Both the position numbers and the translations under genes were made by a program. The notes below the pieces were generated by a model that did not search any database, was not told where the DNA came from, and saw only the letters and a program-made list of their open reading frames with translations. DNA of 58,132 nt from Rhodospirillales bacterium (GTDB lineage: Bacteria > Pseudomonadota > Alphaproteobacteria > Acetobacterales > Acetobacteraceae), in contig CANFKS010000010.1 of the NCBI GenBank assembly GCA_947447625.1, forward strand, positions 1 through 58,132, given 5' to 3'. Every line of letters begins with the position of its first letter. Position 1 is the stretch's first letter. Positions 1-8,003 of the stretch are shown here, in pieces.

Positions 1-363
1 CCGTATGTCTGGCTGGACGCCACCTCCATCAAGGTCGCGAGGGCGGTCGCATCATCTCCAAGGCCATCACCATCGCGGTGGGCGTCAACACCGACGGAAG
101 GCGTGAGGTGCTGGGCATGGACATCGGCCGCTCCGAGGCGGCGATCTTCTGGATCGAATTTCTCCGCACGCCGGCAAGCAAGGGCGCGGCGTGGCGGCCG
201 CCTTCATCGCCACCGCATTTGCCCAGGAAGACGCAGCAGCAGCCCGTGCCCAGTGGCGCGGGGTCGCCGACCAACTGCGCCTCAAGCTGCCAAGGCTGGC
301 CGCCTTCATGGACGAGGCGGAAGCAGACGCCCTGGCCTACATGGACTTCCCAGCCGCACACCG
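1..363 (+). pseudogene. Degenerate IS256-family (Mutator-type) transposase remnant
   Basis: Three reading frames together spell part of an IS256-like DDE transposase. Frame 1 opens with YVWLDATSIKV, which carries the first catalytic Asp. After about base 18 a single-base loss moves the reading to frame 3 (GGRIISKAITIAVGVNTDG, then GMDIG and IFWIEFLR). At about base 190 it moves to frame 2 (AAAFIATAFAQED to MDFPAAHR). The stretch that normally lies between WIEFLR and AAFIATAFAQED, with the second catalytic Asp, is missing, and the C-terminal NPIERLN region with the catalytic Glu is absent after base 363. The element is therefore dead, and the window edge cuts its 5' part. No terminal inverted repeat is recognisable. 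Confidence 0.85.
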
Positions 364-536
364 GTCATCAGGCCGGAGGCGCTTTACGCCGACCGGCCCG
401 ATGCGGTGTTGATCCTGACGAAGAATCTTGCGTGCGCGAGGAGGGCGGCCCAGCGCAGCATGCCAGGCAGACGCACGATCATTATTTCGGCGTTGCATCG
501 TCTTCCGGTTGTCGCTCGATGCGGAAGAGGCCTGGT
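364..536. other. Intergenic remainder, no gene seen
   Basis: Between the transposase remnant and the NTF2-like gene I see no reading frame with family similarity, no RNA gene and no terminator-like hairpin. It is probably decayed insertion-sequence flank. Confidence 0.5.
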
Positions 537-911
537 TCAGGGCGTGGAGGCGGTGGCGAACACTTTCTGTGCGACCTGCCAACGTCCCTCGACCTTGAGG
601 AAGCAGAGGTAGTCCGTGAAGTAACGCGGAGGGATCGCGCATTTCAGTTTCACAAAGGCCGAAGTCGCAGAGGACATGTCGATTTGTAGGACATGGTCCG
701 ATCGTTGCAGGCCTTGGGATTTCGCAGACGGGCGGCTGCGCACGCCTGCGAGCCATTCGTCTCGCGGCAGGGGTTTCAACTCGCCGTTGAGTTCGAAGGT
801 CAATGCGCTCGTGGGATGAAAGACGCGGGCGAGTTTATCGGCGTCACCCTCGTAAAGCCCATCCAGGTAGTCCGTTACCGCGGCTTCGATCGCCGCCAGT
901 TCGCTCGACAT
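537..911 (-). CDS. NTF2-like / putative lumazine-binding-fold protein
   Basis: A 124-residue protein of the NTF2-like alpha+beta cone fold (SnoaL / lumazine-binding-2 style). The order is typical: an N-terminal helix with LAAIEAAVTDYLDGLYEGD, then LARVFHPTSAL, then beta strands ending in YFTDYLCFLKVEGRWQVAQK, where the Trp near the end of the sheet is characteristic. Such proteins bind small hydrophobic ligands or act as small isomerases or hydrolases; the substrate cannot be read here. It has no signal peptide. It lies 24 bases downstream of the sapC-like gene on the same strand and is probably the last gene of that series. The fold is fairly secure, the function unknown. Confidence 0.75.
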   Translation of the reverse strand: MSSELAAIEAAVTDYLDGLYEGDADKLARVFHPTSALTFELNGELKPLPRDEWLAGVRSRPSAKSQGLQRSDHVLQIDMSSATSAFVKLKCAIPPRYFTDYLCFLKVEGRWQVAQKVFATASTP

Positions 912-935
912 TGTTTTCTCCCTAATGATGAAGGT

Positions 936-1715
936 TCAGGCCGGGCGACCCGCCGCGGCCAGTTCGATCAGCCGGCCCCAGCGCGAGGCCGAGTGCAGAT
1001 GGGCGTAGAGTGGGCCGATCCAGCCGCGCCGGCGCCAGTCGATAAAGGTTTCGTCGCTGATCTGGTCGAGCCGGTCGGCCTTGAGGATTTTGAAGCCGCG
1101 GATGCGTGTGCCGCCGCCGGAGGTATAGCTCACGGTCGCTTCCTCTTCCTGGAGCAGGCCAGCGGCGTCAAGGGCTTTGCCGAAGGCATTGGCCGCGTTG
1201 AGGTTATCGCGGAAGGCGACAGCGAAGTTGATCGAGTCGGTGAGGGTCGGGGTTGGCTTGCCGTCCTCAAACATCGGGGCGCCGACGTCCTCAGTGATGC
1301 ATTCGGCATCGGCTTCCATGCCGACATAGACGGTGCCGGTGCCGGGTTCCTCGATGAAGACGAAGGGGAAGGCGCGGACATAGGCTGGCACGTAGGAGTC
1401 GGCTTTCCACTGCCCGCCGGGCTCAACGAACAGATTTGTGCCCTCGCCGAGACCGAGCAAGGCGAGCGGCGTGGGCGTTGGGCCGGTCGCGAAAACGATT
1501 GGAAAATGCTGTGATATCACATCGCATTCACCGAGGCCGATGGGCACGGATTGCGCGGACTTGCTGAAACCGAAGCCTCCGTCCCGGTTGAGCTTCTTGC
1601 CGCCGTGCATGCCGGGATTGACACCGACGACGCGGTTGAAGAACAGCGGCATCGCGGGCGGCGGCGGGGCAGCGACGGCCTCAGTGGCGGCGGAGGAAAT
1701 CGTGGGCTCGGACAT
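936..1715 (-). CDS. SapC family protein
   Basis: A 259-residue protein matching the SapC family, named from a protein encoded with Campylobacter S-layer genes and common in proteobacteria. Visible family features are MPLFFNRVVGVNPGMHGGK near the N terminus, the central FPIVFATGPTPTPLALLGLGEG, and YVPAYVRAFPFVFIEE. No signal peptide is evident after the Ala/Pro-rich start. The biochemical role of SapC is not established. It sits 70 bases downstream of an FkbM-type methyltransferase gene, which fits a cell-surface role, but that is inference. The start at 1715 is the first Met and precedes the conserved region by about 20 residues. Confidence 0.85.
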   Translation of the reverse strand: MSEPTISSAATEAVAAPPPPAMPLFFNRVVGVNPGMHGGKKLNRDGGFGFSKSAQSVPIGLGECDVISQHFPIVFATGPTPTPLALLGLGEGTNLFVEPGGQWKADSYVPAYVRAFPFVFIEEPGTGTVYVGMEADAECITEDVGAPMFEDGKPTPTLTDSINFAVAFRDNLNAANAFGKALDAAGLLQEEEATVSYTSGGGTRIRGFKILKADRLDQISDETFIDWRRRGWIGPLYAHLHSASRWGRLIELAAAGRPA

Positions 1716-1785
1716 TTTGCTTCTCCTGCATGCGGCGCGGTGCCAGTCTGTCGATCACGATCTCTTAACGATCCGGGCGGCCAAA

Positions 1786-2499
1786 TCAACCGCTGAGCGC
1801 GAACATCTCAGGCATACGTTCGGGCGGGACGAAATAGAATATAAATACATAAGGATCCGAGGCAGAAAACTCTGCCGGGGAGGGCGAGGCGACCTGCATC
1901 CGGTTGGCATCGAATTCCGCAACCGGGTGCCACCCGTCGAGCCAGAAGAATCCAGAAAGACCCAGCTCAGCCAGCAGGGCCGGCACCTCAAGAGTGCTGC
2001 CGCGGCGATGACGCTCCTCGATTTCCACCGTCACCACGGGTCGCCAGGTGCGAATACTGGTGGCACCGCCGCGGATCACCTCCTCCTCGGCGCCTTCGAC
2101 GTCGAGTTTGATGGCGGTCATATCGCGGAATGCAAAGCCGTCGAGCCGGCGGAGGGCAACGTCGTGCCGGGTGATGCGGTCCACGCGGGCGTCGTCGCGC
2201 TGGATGGCGGTGTAGTCTTTGGCCGTCGAGGCCCATTGCTCTTGCATGACCCCGCCAACCGAAGGGACATCGAGCGATATCCGCCCGTCCTCGGCACCGA
2301 GGGCGCAGGGGTGGAGGACAACATCGAGGCCCGCTACCGCCTGGCGCAGGCGCGCCATCGCCGTGGGCAAGGGCTCGAAGGCCACCACACGGGCACCGGG
2401 GAGCGCGGCGAACGGGACGGTCAGCAGCCCATCATGGGCACCGATGTCGAGCAGTATGCCGGGCCGGAAGAGGCCGCGATGGAAGGTCAACTCATCCAA
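1786..2499 (-). CDS. FkbM family SAM-dependent methyltransferase
   Basis: A 237-residue methyltransferase of the FkbM type, which O-methylates sugars and other metabolites. The SAM-binding motif is ILLDIGAHDGLLT (about residues 15-27), followed by the acidic loop VVAFEPLP and the family-specific AIKLDVEGAEEEVIRGG (about residues 129-145), which is strongly diagnostic. The start overlaps the stop of the upstream CinA-domain gene by 8 bases, indicating translational coupling. SapC follows 70 bases downstream. The acceptor is unknown; a surface glycan or lipid is plausible given the SapC neighbour, but that is only inference. Confidence 0.88.
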   Translation of the reverse strand: MDELTFHRGLFRPGILLDIGAHDGLLTVPFAALPGARVVAFEPLPTAMARLRQAVAGLDVVLHPCALGAEDGRISLDVPSVGGVMQEQWASTAKDYTAIQRDDARVDRITRHDVALRRLDGFAFRDMTAIKLDVEGAEEEVIRGGATSIRTWRPVVTVEIEERHRRGSTLEVPALLAELGLSGFFWLDGWHPVAEFDANRMQVASPSPAEFSASDPYVFIFYFVPPERMPEMFALSG

Positions 2500-2974
2500 T
2501 TAGGCTGCGCTCCAGGAGTTCGAGCGCGGCCTGGGCGAAGGCGCGCATATTGCCCTCGCGATCACCATGTCCGGTTTCGAGCACCAGGTCGGCCGGGACG
2601 GGGCCGGATACGGCGATCGCAGCATGACCGGCCGCATCACCGTAGCGATTGCCGGTGGGGCCGGTTGCGCCTGATTCGGCGATTGCCCAGTCGGTCGCGA
2701 AGCGGGCGCGGCAGGCATCGGCCATCAGGCGGGAATAATTGGCTGTTGAGGGGCGCACCGCACGCATGTCGTCATCGGACAATCCAAGCAGCACGCGGCG
2801 GGCGACGCGCGTGTAGACCACCGCCCCGCCCATGAAATAGGCCGAGGCTCCCGGCACCGCGAGCATCGCAGCCGACATCAACCCGCCGGCCGATCCCTCG
2901 GCAATGGACAGGGTTTGGCCGCGCGCTTTGAGGAGGGCGGCGATGCGATTCGCGACTGGTTTCAGACTGTCCAT
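2492..2974 (-). CDS. CinA family protein, stand-alone C-terminal (nicotinamide-nucleotide amidase-type) domain
   Basis: A 160-residue protein corresponding to the CinA C-terminal domain, the PncC-type domain that deamidates nicotinamide mononucleotide in the pyridine nucleotide cycle. Typical features are TLSIAEGSAGGLMSAAM (about residues 20-36; most members have AESCTGG, so Cys-Thr is replaced by Ser-Ala), then GAVVYT and AESGATGP (about residues 110-117). The N-terminal molybdopterin-like domain of full CinA is absent, as is normal for PncC-type proteins. It starts 1 base after the maeB stop and overlaps the FkbM gene by 8 bases, so the three are probably one transcript. A second, full-length-type cinA lies at 57290-58132. 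Confidence 0.85.
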   Translation of the reverse strand: MDSLKPVANRIAALLKARGQTLSIAEGSAGGLMSAAMLAVPGASAYFMGGAVVYTRVARRVLLGLSDDDMRAVRPSTANYSRLMADACRARFATDWAIAESGATGPTGNRYGDAAGHAAIAVSGPVPADLVLETGHGDREGNMRAFAQAALELLERSLIG

Positions 2975-2975
2975 T

Positions 2976-5258
2976 TCAGGCTCCCACCGTCTGGTGCGCC
3001 GCCAGCACGGCCATGTCGACGATCTGGTTCACCGAGGCATCCATTGGGACGAGTTGCGCCGCGTGCGTCAGCCCGATGAGCACCGGCCCGATGGTAGAGC
3101 CGCCGCCAAGACGAGGGGCGAGGCGGGACGTGATGTGAGCGGAATGCAGGCCCGGCATCACCAGCACATTGGCAGGGCCTGTGAGACGGCAGAACGGGTA
3201 GAGCGAGCGGTAGGACATGTCGAGCGCGACATCTGGGCTCATTTCGCCATCATATTCGAAATCGACATGGCGGGCATCGAGGATGGCAACGGTTTCGCGC
3301 ATTACATCGCCGATCGCATGCGGCGGATTGCCAAAGGTGGAATAGGACATCAGGGCGACGCGCGGTTCGTGGCCCATGCGGCGGGCGGCGGCGGCGGCCC
3401 CGATCACGATGTCCGCCATGTCGACCGGGTTGGGCCGGAAGTGCATCAGGGTGTCGGCAAGAAAGATGGTGCGGCCGCGCTCGCCGAGCATCAGCGTGAG
3501 GCCAAAGCTGATGCCGCCCGGGACGGTATCGATGACGTGGCCGATATCGGCGAGGCAGACTGAGGCGGAGCGGGTAAGCCCCGTCACGAGGGCATCGGCT
3601 TCTCCGGTGGCAACCATGCAGGCGGCGAAGACGTTACGGTCCTGGTTGACCATGCGCTGGCAGTCGCGTTGCAGGTAGCCGCGACGGTGCAGGCGGCCAT
3701 AGAGGAAGTCGACATATTTGCGGTTGTTGGTGGACAGGCGGGCATTGAGAATTTCGATGCCCTCGCCCATGCCAAGGCCGAGGGAGGCCATGGTGGCGCG
3801 TACCCGGTCCTCGCGGCCGATCAGGACGGGCGTGCCGTAGCCGCCATTGCGGAACTGGACGGCGGCGCGAACGATCTTTTCCTCCTCGCCTTCAGCAAAG
3901 ACGACACGGCGGGGCTGGGCGCGGACACGTTCGGAGATGGCGTCGAGCGCATTGGCCGTCGAATCGAGACGAGCTGAGAGTTCCCGTGCGTAGCGTCGCA
4001 GATCAGCCAGCGGCTTGCGGGCGACGCCGCTTTCCATCGCGGCCTTGGCCACGGCGGGCGGCAGGCGCGAGATCAGGCGGGGATCGAAGGCGTTGGGAAT
4101 GATGTATTCCGGACCAAACTGGAGGCGCTTGCCGCCGCCGGCGGCATTGACTTCATCGGGCACGTCCTCGCGGGCGAGTTGGGCGAGGGCTTCGGCGGCG
4201 GCGATTTTCATCGCCTCGTTGATGGTGGAGGCGCGGACATCGAGCGCGCCGCGAAAGATATAGGGGAAGCCCAGGACGTTGTTGACCTGATTGGGGTAGT
4301 CGCTGCGGCCGGTGGCGATGATGGCATCGGCGCGGGCGGAGCGGGCTTCCTCGGGGGTGATTTCCGGATCGGGGTTCGCCATGGCGAAAATAATCGGCTT
4401 GGGTGCCATGCTGCGGACCATCGCCGGGGTCAACGCGCCTTTGACGGACAGGCCGAAGAAGGCGTCGCAGCCGTCGATCGCCTCTGCCAGAGTGCGGGCC
4501 TTGGTGGCGACGGCGTGGGCCGATTTCCACTGGTTCATGCCCTCGGTGCGGCCCTGGAAAACGACGCCCTTGGTGTCGCACAGCGTCACATGCTCGGGGC
4601 GCATGCCCATCGCCTTGAGCAGTTCGACGCAGGCGATGGCGGCGGCACCGGCGCCGTTGACGACGAGTTTGGTCGATCGGAGGTCCCGCCCCGTAAGGTG
4701 GCAGGCGTTGATCAGGCCGGCGGCAGCGACGATGGCGGTGCCGTGCTGGTCATCGTGGAAGACAGGGATGTCCATCAATTCGCGCAGGCGCTGCTCGATG
4801 ATGAAGCACTCGGGGGCCTTGATGTCTTCAAGGTTGATGCCGCCGAACGAGGGGCCGAGATAGCGGACACAGTTGACGAGGGCGTCGACGTCCTCGGTAT
4901 CAACGCAGAGATCGATGCCGTCGACATCCGCGAAGCGTTTGAAAAGGGCGACCTTTCCTTCCATCACCGGCTTGCCCGCGAGGGCACCGAGATTGCCGAG
5001 GCCGAGGACGGCAGTGCCGTTGGAGACAACGGCGACCATGTTGCCCTTGGAGGTGTAGTCATAGGCGAGGGAGGGGTCCTGAGCGATGCGCAAGCAGGGC
5101 TCGGCGACGCCTGGCGAATAGGCGAGCGAGAGGTCGCGCGCTGTGGCGAGGGGTTTGGTGAGCCGCGTCGCCAATTTGCCGGCGGGATAGGCGGCATGCA
5201 TGGCCAGCGCCTCGTCCCCCGAGACCCGAGCGGTCCGCGTGTCGTTTCCATCGGCCAT
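2976..5258 (-). CDS. maeB: NADP-dependent malic enzyme (malic enzyme-phosphotransacetylase fusion)
   Basis: A 760-residue MaeB-type enzyme that oxidatively decarboxylates malate to pyruvate with NADP. Residues 1 to about 430 are the malic enzyme region: AYPAGKLATRLTKPL, FGGINLEDIKAPECF with acidic metal ligands, and PVFHDDQHGTAIV. A nucleotide-binding segment with VVNGAGAAAIACVELL follows. Residues from about 445 (RVVFAEGEEEKIVRAA) to the end are a phosphotransacetylase-like domain, usually catalytically silent and regulatory in MaeB. Length is normal for the family. The gene is divergent from mutS with 123 bases between starts and heads a minus-strand series with the CinA, FkbM, SapC and NTF2-like genes. 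Confidence 0.96.
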   Translation of the reverse strand: MADGNDTRTARVSGDEALAMHAAYPAGKLATRLTKPLATARDLSLAYSPGVAEPCLRIAQDPSLAYDYTSKGNMVAVVSNGTAVLGLGNLGALAGKPVMEGKVALFKRFADVDGIDLCVDTEDVDALVNCVRYLGPSFGGINLEDIKAPECFIIEQRLRELMDIPVFHDDQHGTAIVAAAGLINACHLTGRDLRSTKLVVNGAGAAAIACVELLKAMGMRPEHVTLCDTKGVVFQGRTEGMNQWKSAHAVATKARTLAEAIDGCDAFFGLSVKGALTPAMVRSMAPKPIIFAMANPDPEITPEEARSARADAIIATGRSDYPNQVNNVLGFPYIFRGALDVRASTINEAMKIAAAEALAQLAREDVPDEVNAAGGGKRLQFGPEYIIPNAFDPRLISRLPPAVAKAAMESGVARKPLADLRRYARELSARLDSTANALDAISERVRAQPRRVVFAEGEEEKIVRAAVQFRNGGYGTPVLIGREDRVRATMASLGLGMGEGIEILNARLSTNNRKYVDFLYGRLHRRGYLQRDCQRMVNQDRNVFAACMVATGEADALVTGLTRSASVCLADIGHVIDTVPGGISFGLTLMLGERGRTIFLADTLMHFRPNPVDMADIVIGAAAAARRMGHEPRVALMSYSTFGNPPHAIGDVMRETVAILDARHVDFEYDGEMSPDVALDMSYRSLYPFCRLTGPANVLVMPGLHSAHITSRLAPRLGGGSTIGPVLIGLTHAAQLVPMDASVNQIVDMAVLAAHQTVGA

Positions 5259-5381
5259 GATGTGGCCTCCCCATGTTTTTCGGCTTCAGTTTCCTATCAT
5301 GGCGACGTGGGCGGGGACGCGCAAGAAACCCGACGAAATTGCCCCCTGACGCCTTGCGGCCGAATGCGCCAAACTGGGCGG

Positions 5382-7985
5382 ATGACGAACCCCCTCGCCC
5401 CTCCGCCCGCCGACGGCGCCACGCCCGCCATGGCGCAATGGTTCGCCGCCAAGAACCAGCACCCCGATGCGCTGCTGTTTTTTCGGATGGGTGATTTCTA
5501 TGAGATGTTCTTTGCCGATGCGGTGGCGGCGGCGGCGGCGCTCGATATCGCGCTGTCCCATCGCGGCACACATCTGAGCGAGCCGATCCCCATGTGCGGG
5601 GTGCCCGCGCATGCCGCGGAGGCGTATCTGCAGCGGCTGATCCGACGCGGGTTTCGTGTCGCCGTGGGCGAGCAGATGGAGGAGGCCAAGTCCCGCACGG
5701 GGAAGAACCCGATCCGGCGCGAAGTGGTGCGGCTCGTCACGCCGGGGACATTGACCGAGGATGCGCTGCTGGAGGCGGGGCGGCCGAATATGCTGCTGGC
5801 TCTGGCGCGCGTGAATGGCGCGATCGGCGCGGCGTGGCTCGATGTTTCGACCGGGCTGTTCGAGACACAACCGCTGACGCTGTCGAATGTGCCGGCGCTG
5901 CTGGGGCGGCTTGATCCGGCGGAAATTCTCGCACCAGACGATTTGCCGGTCGGGGACTGGTCGGGACGGCGCAGTCCAACACCGCCGACGCCGGCGTATC
6001 CGCGGCAGATGCTGGAAAAGCACTACGAAATCTCCAGTCTCGATGCCTACGGCAGTTTCACCGAGGCGGAGGCTGCGGCGGCGGCGCTGGCGCTCGACTA
6101 TGTGCGGACGACGCAGGCGGGCAGGACGCCGCGGTTGTCTGCGCTGGTGCCGGTCGGCGATGCCGGGCGGGTGGAGATGGACGCGGCGACGCGCCAATCG
6201 CTCGAAATCACCCGGGCACGGGATGGCAGCACAAGCCACACCTTGTTCGCCGCCATCAGCCGGACATTGACCGCGGGGGGCGCAAGGCTGCTGGCCGACT
6301 GGCTCGGCGGGCCGCTGACCGATCCGGCGGCCATTGCGGAGCGGCAGGATGCGTGGAGCTGGATGCGGGATACGCCGACGGCGGCTGCCACGATCCGCGC
6401 GGCGTTGCGCAGAACGCCGGACATCGCGCGCGCGCTTGGTCGGCTATCGGTGTCGCGGGGGAGTCCGCGTGATTTGGCGGCGGTCAGGGATGGCTTGGCG
6501 GCGGCATCTGTTGGCGCTGAGGCGCTGGCCGGGCCGGTGCCGGTCTGGCTCGCACGGTTGCGTGCGGCGCTCGACATGCCGCCAGTCCTGCATGCTTTGT
6601 TGCAGGCGGCGCTAGCTGATCCGGCGCCAGTGCGGCTCGATCCGGCGGCAGCGGCGATTGCGCCAGGCTTCGATGGTGAACTGGATGCCGAGCGGACGCT
6701 GCGTGATGACAGCCGGCGCGTGATTGCGGCGATGCAGCTTGATTTCGCTCAAAAATACGGTGTGGCGAGCCTCAAGATCAAACATCACCAACAACTCGGC
6801 TACGTGATCGAGGCGCCGGCGGTGGCGGTCGAAAAGCTGCGCGACAAGCCAGAACTCGTGCTTCGGCAGGGAATGGCGAACGGGGCACGCTTCACGCATC
6901 CGGAACTGTCGGAGTTGGACCGGCGCATCAGCGAGGCGGGGGAGCGGGCCGCAGCGCGGGAGCGGGCGGTGTTTGCGCATCTGCTCGATCGCACGCTGGC
7001 ACAGGCGGCGGGGCTGGCCGATGTCGCTGCGGCGCTGGCGGGGCTCGATGTGGCGCAATCCGCGGCACGGCTGGCCGAACCGGGAACGTGGTGTCGGCCG
7101 GAGGTGTTGGATTCGCATGAATTCGTGGTGCGCGAAGGGCGCCATCCCGTGGTGGAGGCAGCCCTTGCGGGCCAGGCGCCGTTCATGCCGAATGACTGCG
7201 ACCTGTCGCCCGAACGGCGCGTGTTGTTGCTGACCGGGCCGAACATGGCGGGCAAGTCGACCTATCTGCGGCAGAACGCACTCATCGCGCTTCTGGCCCA
7301 GGCCGGCCTCCCGGTGCCAGCGCGGTCGGCGCGGATCGGGGTGGTGGATCGGCTGTTTTCGCGGGTTGGCGCGGCGGACGACCTGGCCCGGGGGCGTTCG
7401 ACGTTCATGGTCGAGATGGTGGAGACCGCCGCGATCCTGCACCAGGCGGGGCCGAAGTCGCTGGTGATCGTCGACGAGATCGGGCGGGGCACGGCAACGC
7501 TGGATGGGCTGGCGATTGCGTGGGCGGTGCTGGAGGCGTTGCACAATGCGCTGCGCTGCCGGGTAATTTTCGCGACCCATTTCCATGAACTCGCCCGACT
7601 GTCGGAATTGCCGCATCTGCGGCCACATACGATGCGGGTCAGGGAATGGAAGCATGATGTTGTTTTCCTTCATGAAGTAGCTGAAGGGTCAGGGGGCCGG
7701 TCATGGGGCGTGCATGTTGCGCGGCTGGCCGGGGTGCCGGCGGCAGTGGTGAAGCGGGCCGGGACCTTGTTGCGGGAATTAGAGGAAAGAGCTGGGGATT
7801 TGACGGATGCATCGGCCTTGCCGCTGTTCGCATCGTCCCGTCCGGCGCCAACGCCTGAGCCGGTCATGGCCGATCCGATACATGAGGCGCTGTCCGCAAT
7901 CGACCCCGACGCGCTGACACCAAGAGAGGCACTCGATACGCTTTACAAATTGCGGGGATTGTTGCTTGGCGCGGCGGCCGGATAG
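5382..7985 (+). CDS. mutS: DNA mismatch repair protein MutS
   Basis: The 867-residue MutS recognises base mismatches and small loops and recruits MutL. The mismatch-reading FYE motif is at residues 39-41 inside FFRMGDFYEMFF. The connector, lever and clamp regions follow. The ATPase domain has Walker A GPNMAGKST at about residue 619, Walker B DEIGRGTATLDG at about 696, and the ATHFHEL segment. The open frame extends far upstream, but ATG at 5382 gives the expected N terminus (MTNPLAPPPADG, about 25 residues before the conserved region). It is followed 18 bases later by glnD on the same strand. Confidence 0.97.
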   Translation: MTNPLAPPPADGATPAMAQWFAAKNQHPDALLFFRMGDFYEMFFADAVAAAAALDIALSHRGTHLSEPIPMCGVPAHAAEAYLQRLIRRGFRVAVGEQMEEAKSRTGKNPIRREVVRLVTPGTLTEDALLEAGRPNMLLALARVNGAIGAAWLDVSTGLFETQPLTLSNVPALLGRLDPAEILAPDDLPVGDWSGRRSPTPPTPAYPRQMLEKHYEISSLDAYGSFTEAEAAAAALALDYVRTTQAGRTPRLSALVPVGDAGRVEMDAATRQSLEITRARDGSTSHTLFAAISRTLTAGGARLLADWLGGPLTDPAAIAERQDAWSWMRDTPTAAATIRAALRRTPDIARALGRLSVSRGSPRDLAAVRDGLAAASVGAEALAGPVPVWLARLRAALDMPPVLHALLQAALADPAPVRLDPAAAAIAPGFDGELDAERTLRDDSRRVIAAMQLDFAQKYGVASLKIKHHQQLGYVIEAPAVAVEKLRDKPELVLRQGMANGARFTHPELSELDRRISEAGERAAARERAVFAHLLDRTLAQAAGLADVAAALAGLDVAQSAARLAEPGTWCRPEVLDSHEFVVREGRHPVVEAALAGQAPFMPNDCDLSPERRVLLLTGPNMAGKSTYLRQNALIALLAQAGLPVPARSARIGVVDRLFSRVGAADDLARGRSTFMVEMVETAAILHQAGPKSLVIVDEIGRGTATLDGLAIAWAVLEALHNALRCRVIFATHFHELARLSELPHLRPHTMRVREWKHDVVFLHEVAEGSGGRSWGVHVARLAGVPAAVVKRAGTLLRELEERAGDLTDASALPLFASSRPAPTPEPVMADPIHEALSAIDPDALTPREALDTLYKLRGLLLGAAAG

Positions 7986-8003
7986 CCCTTAACATCGTCG
8001 CTT

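Noticed and set aside
4179-5381. Long N-terminal extension of the mutS frame
   Set aside because: The added 401 residues are antisense of maeB; the MutS N terminus begins at 5382.
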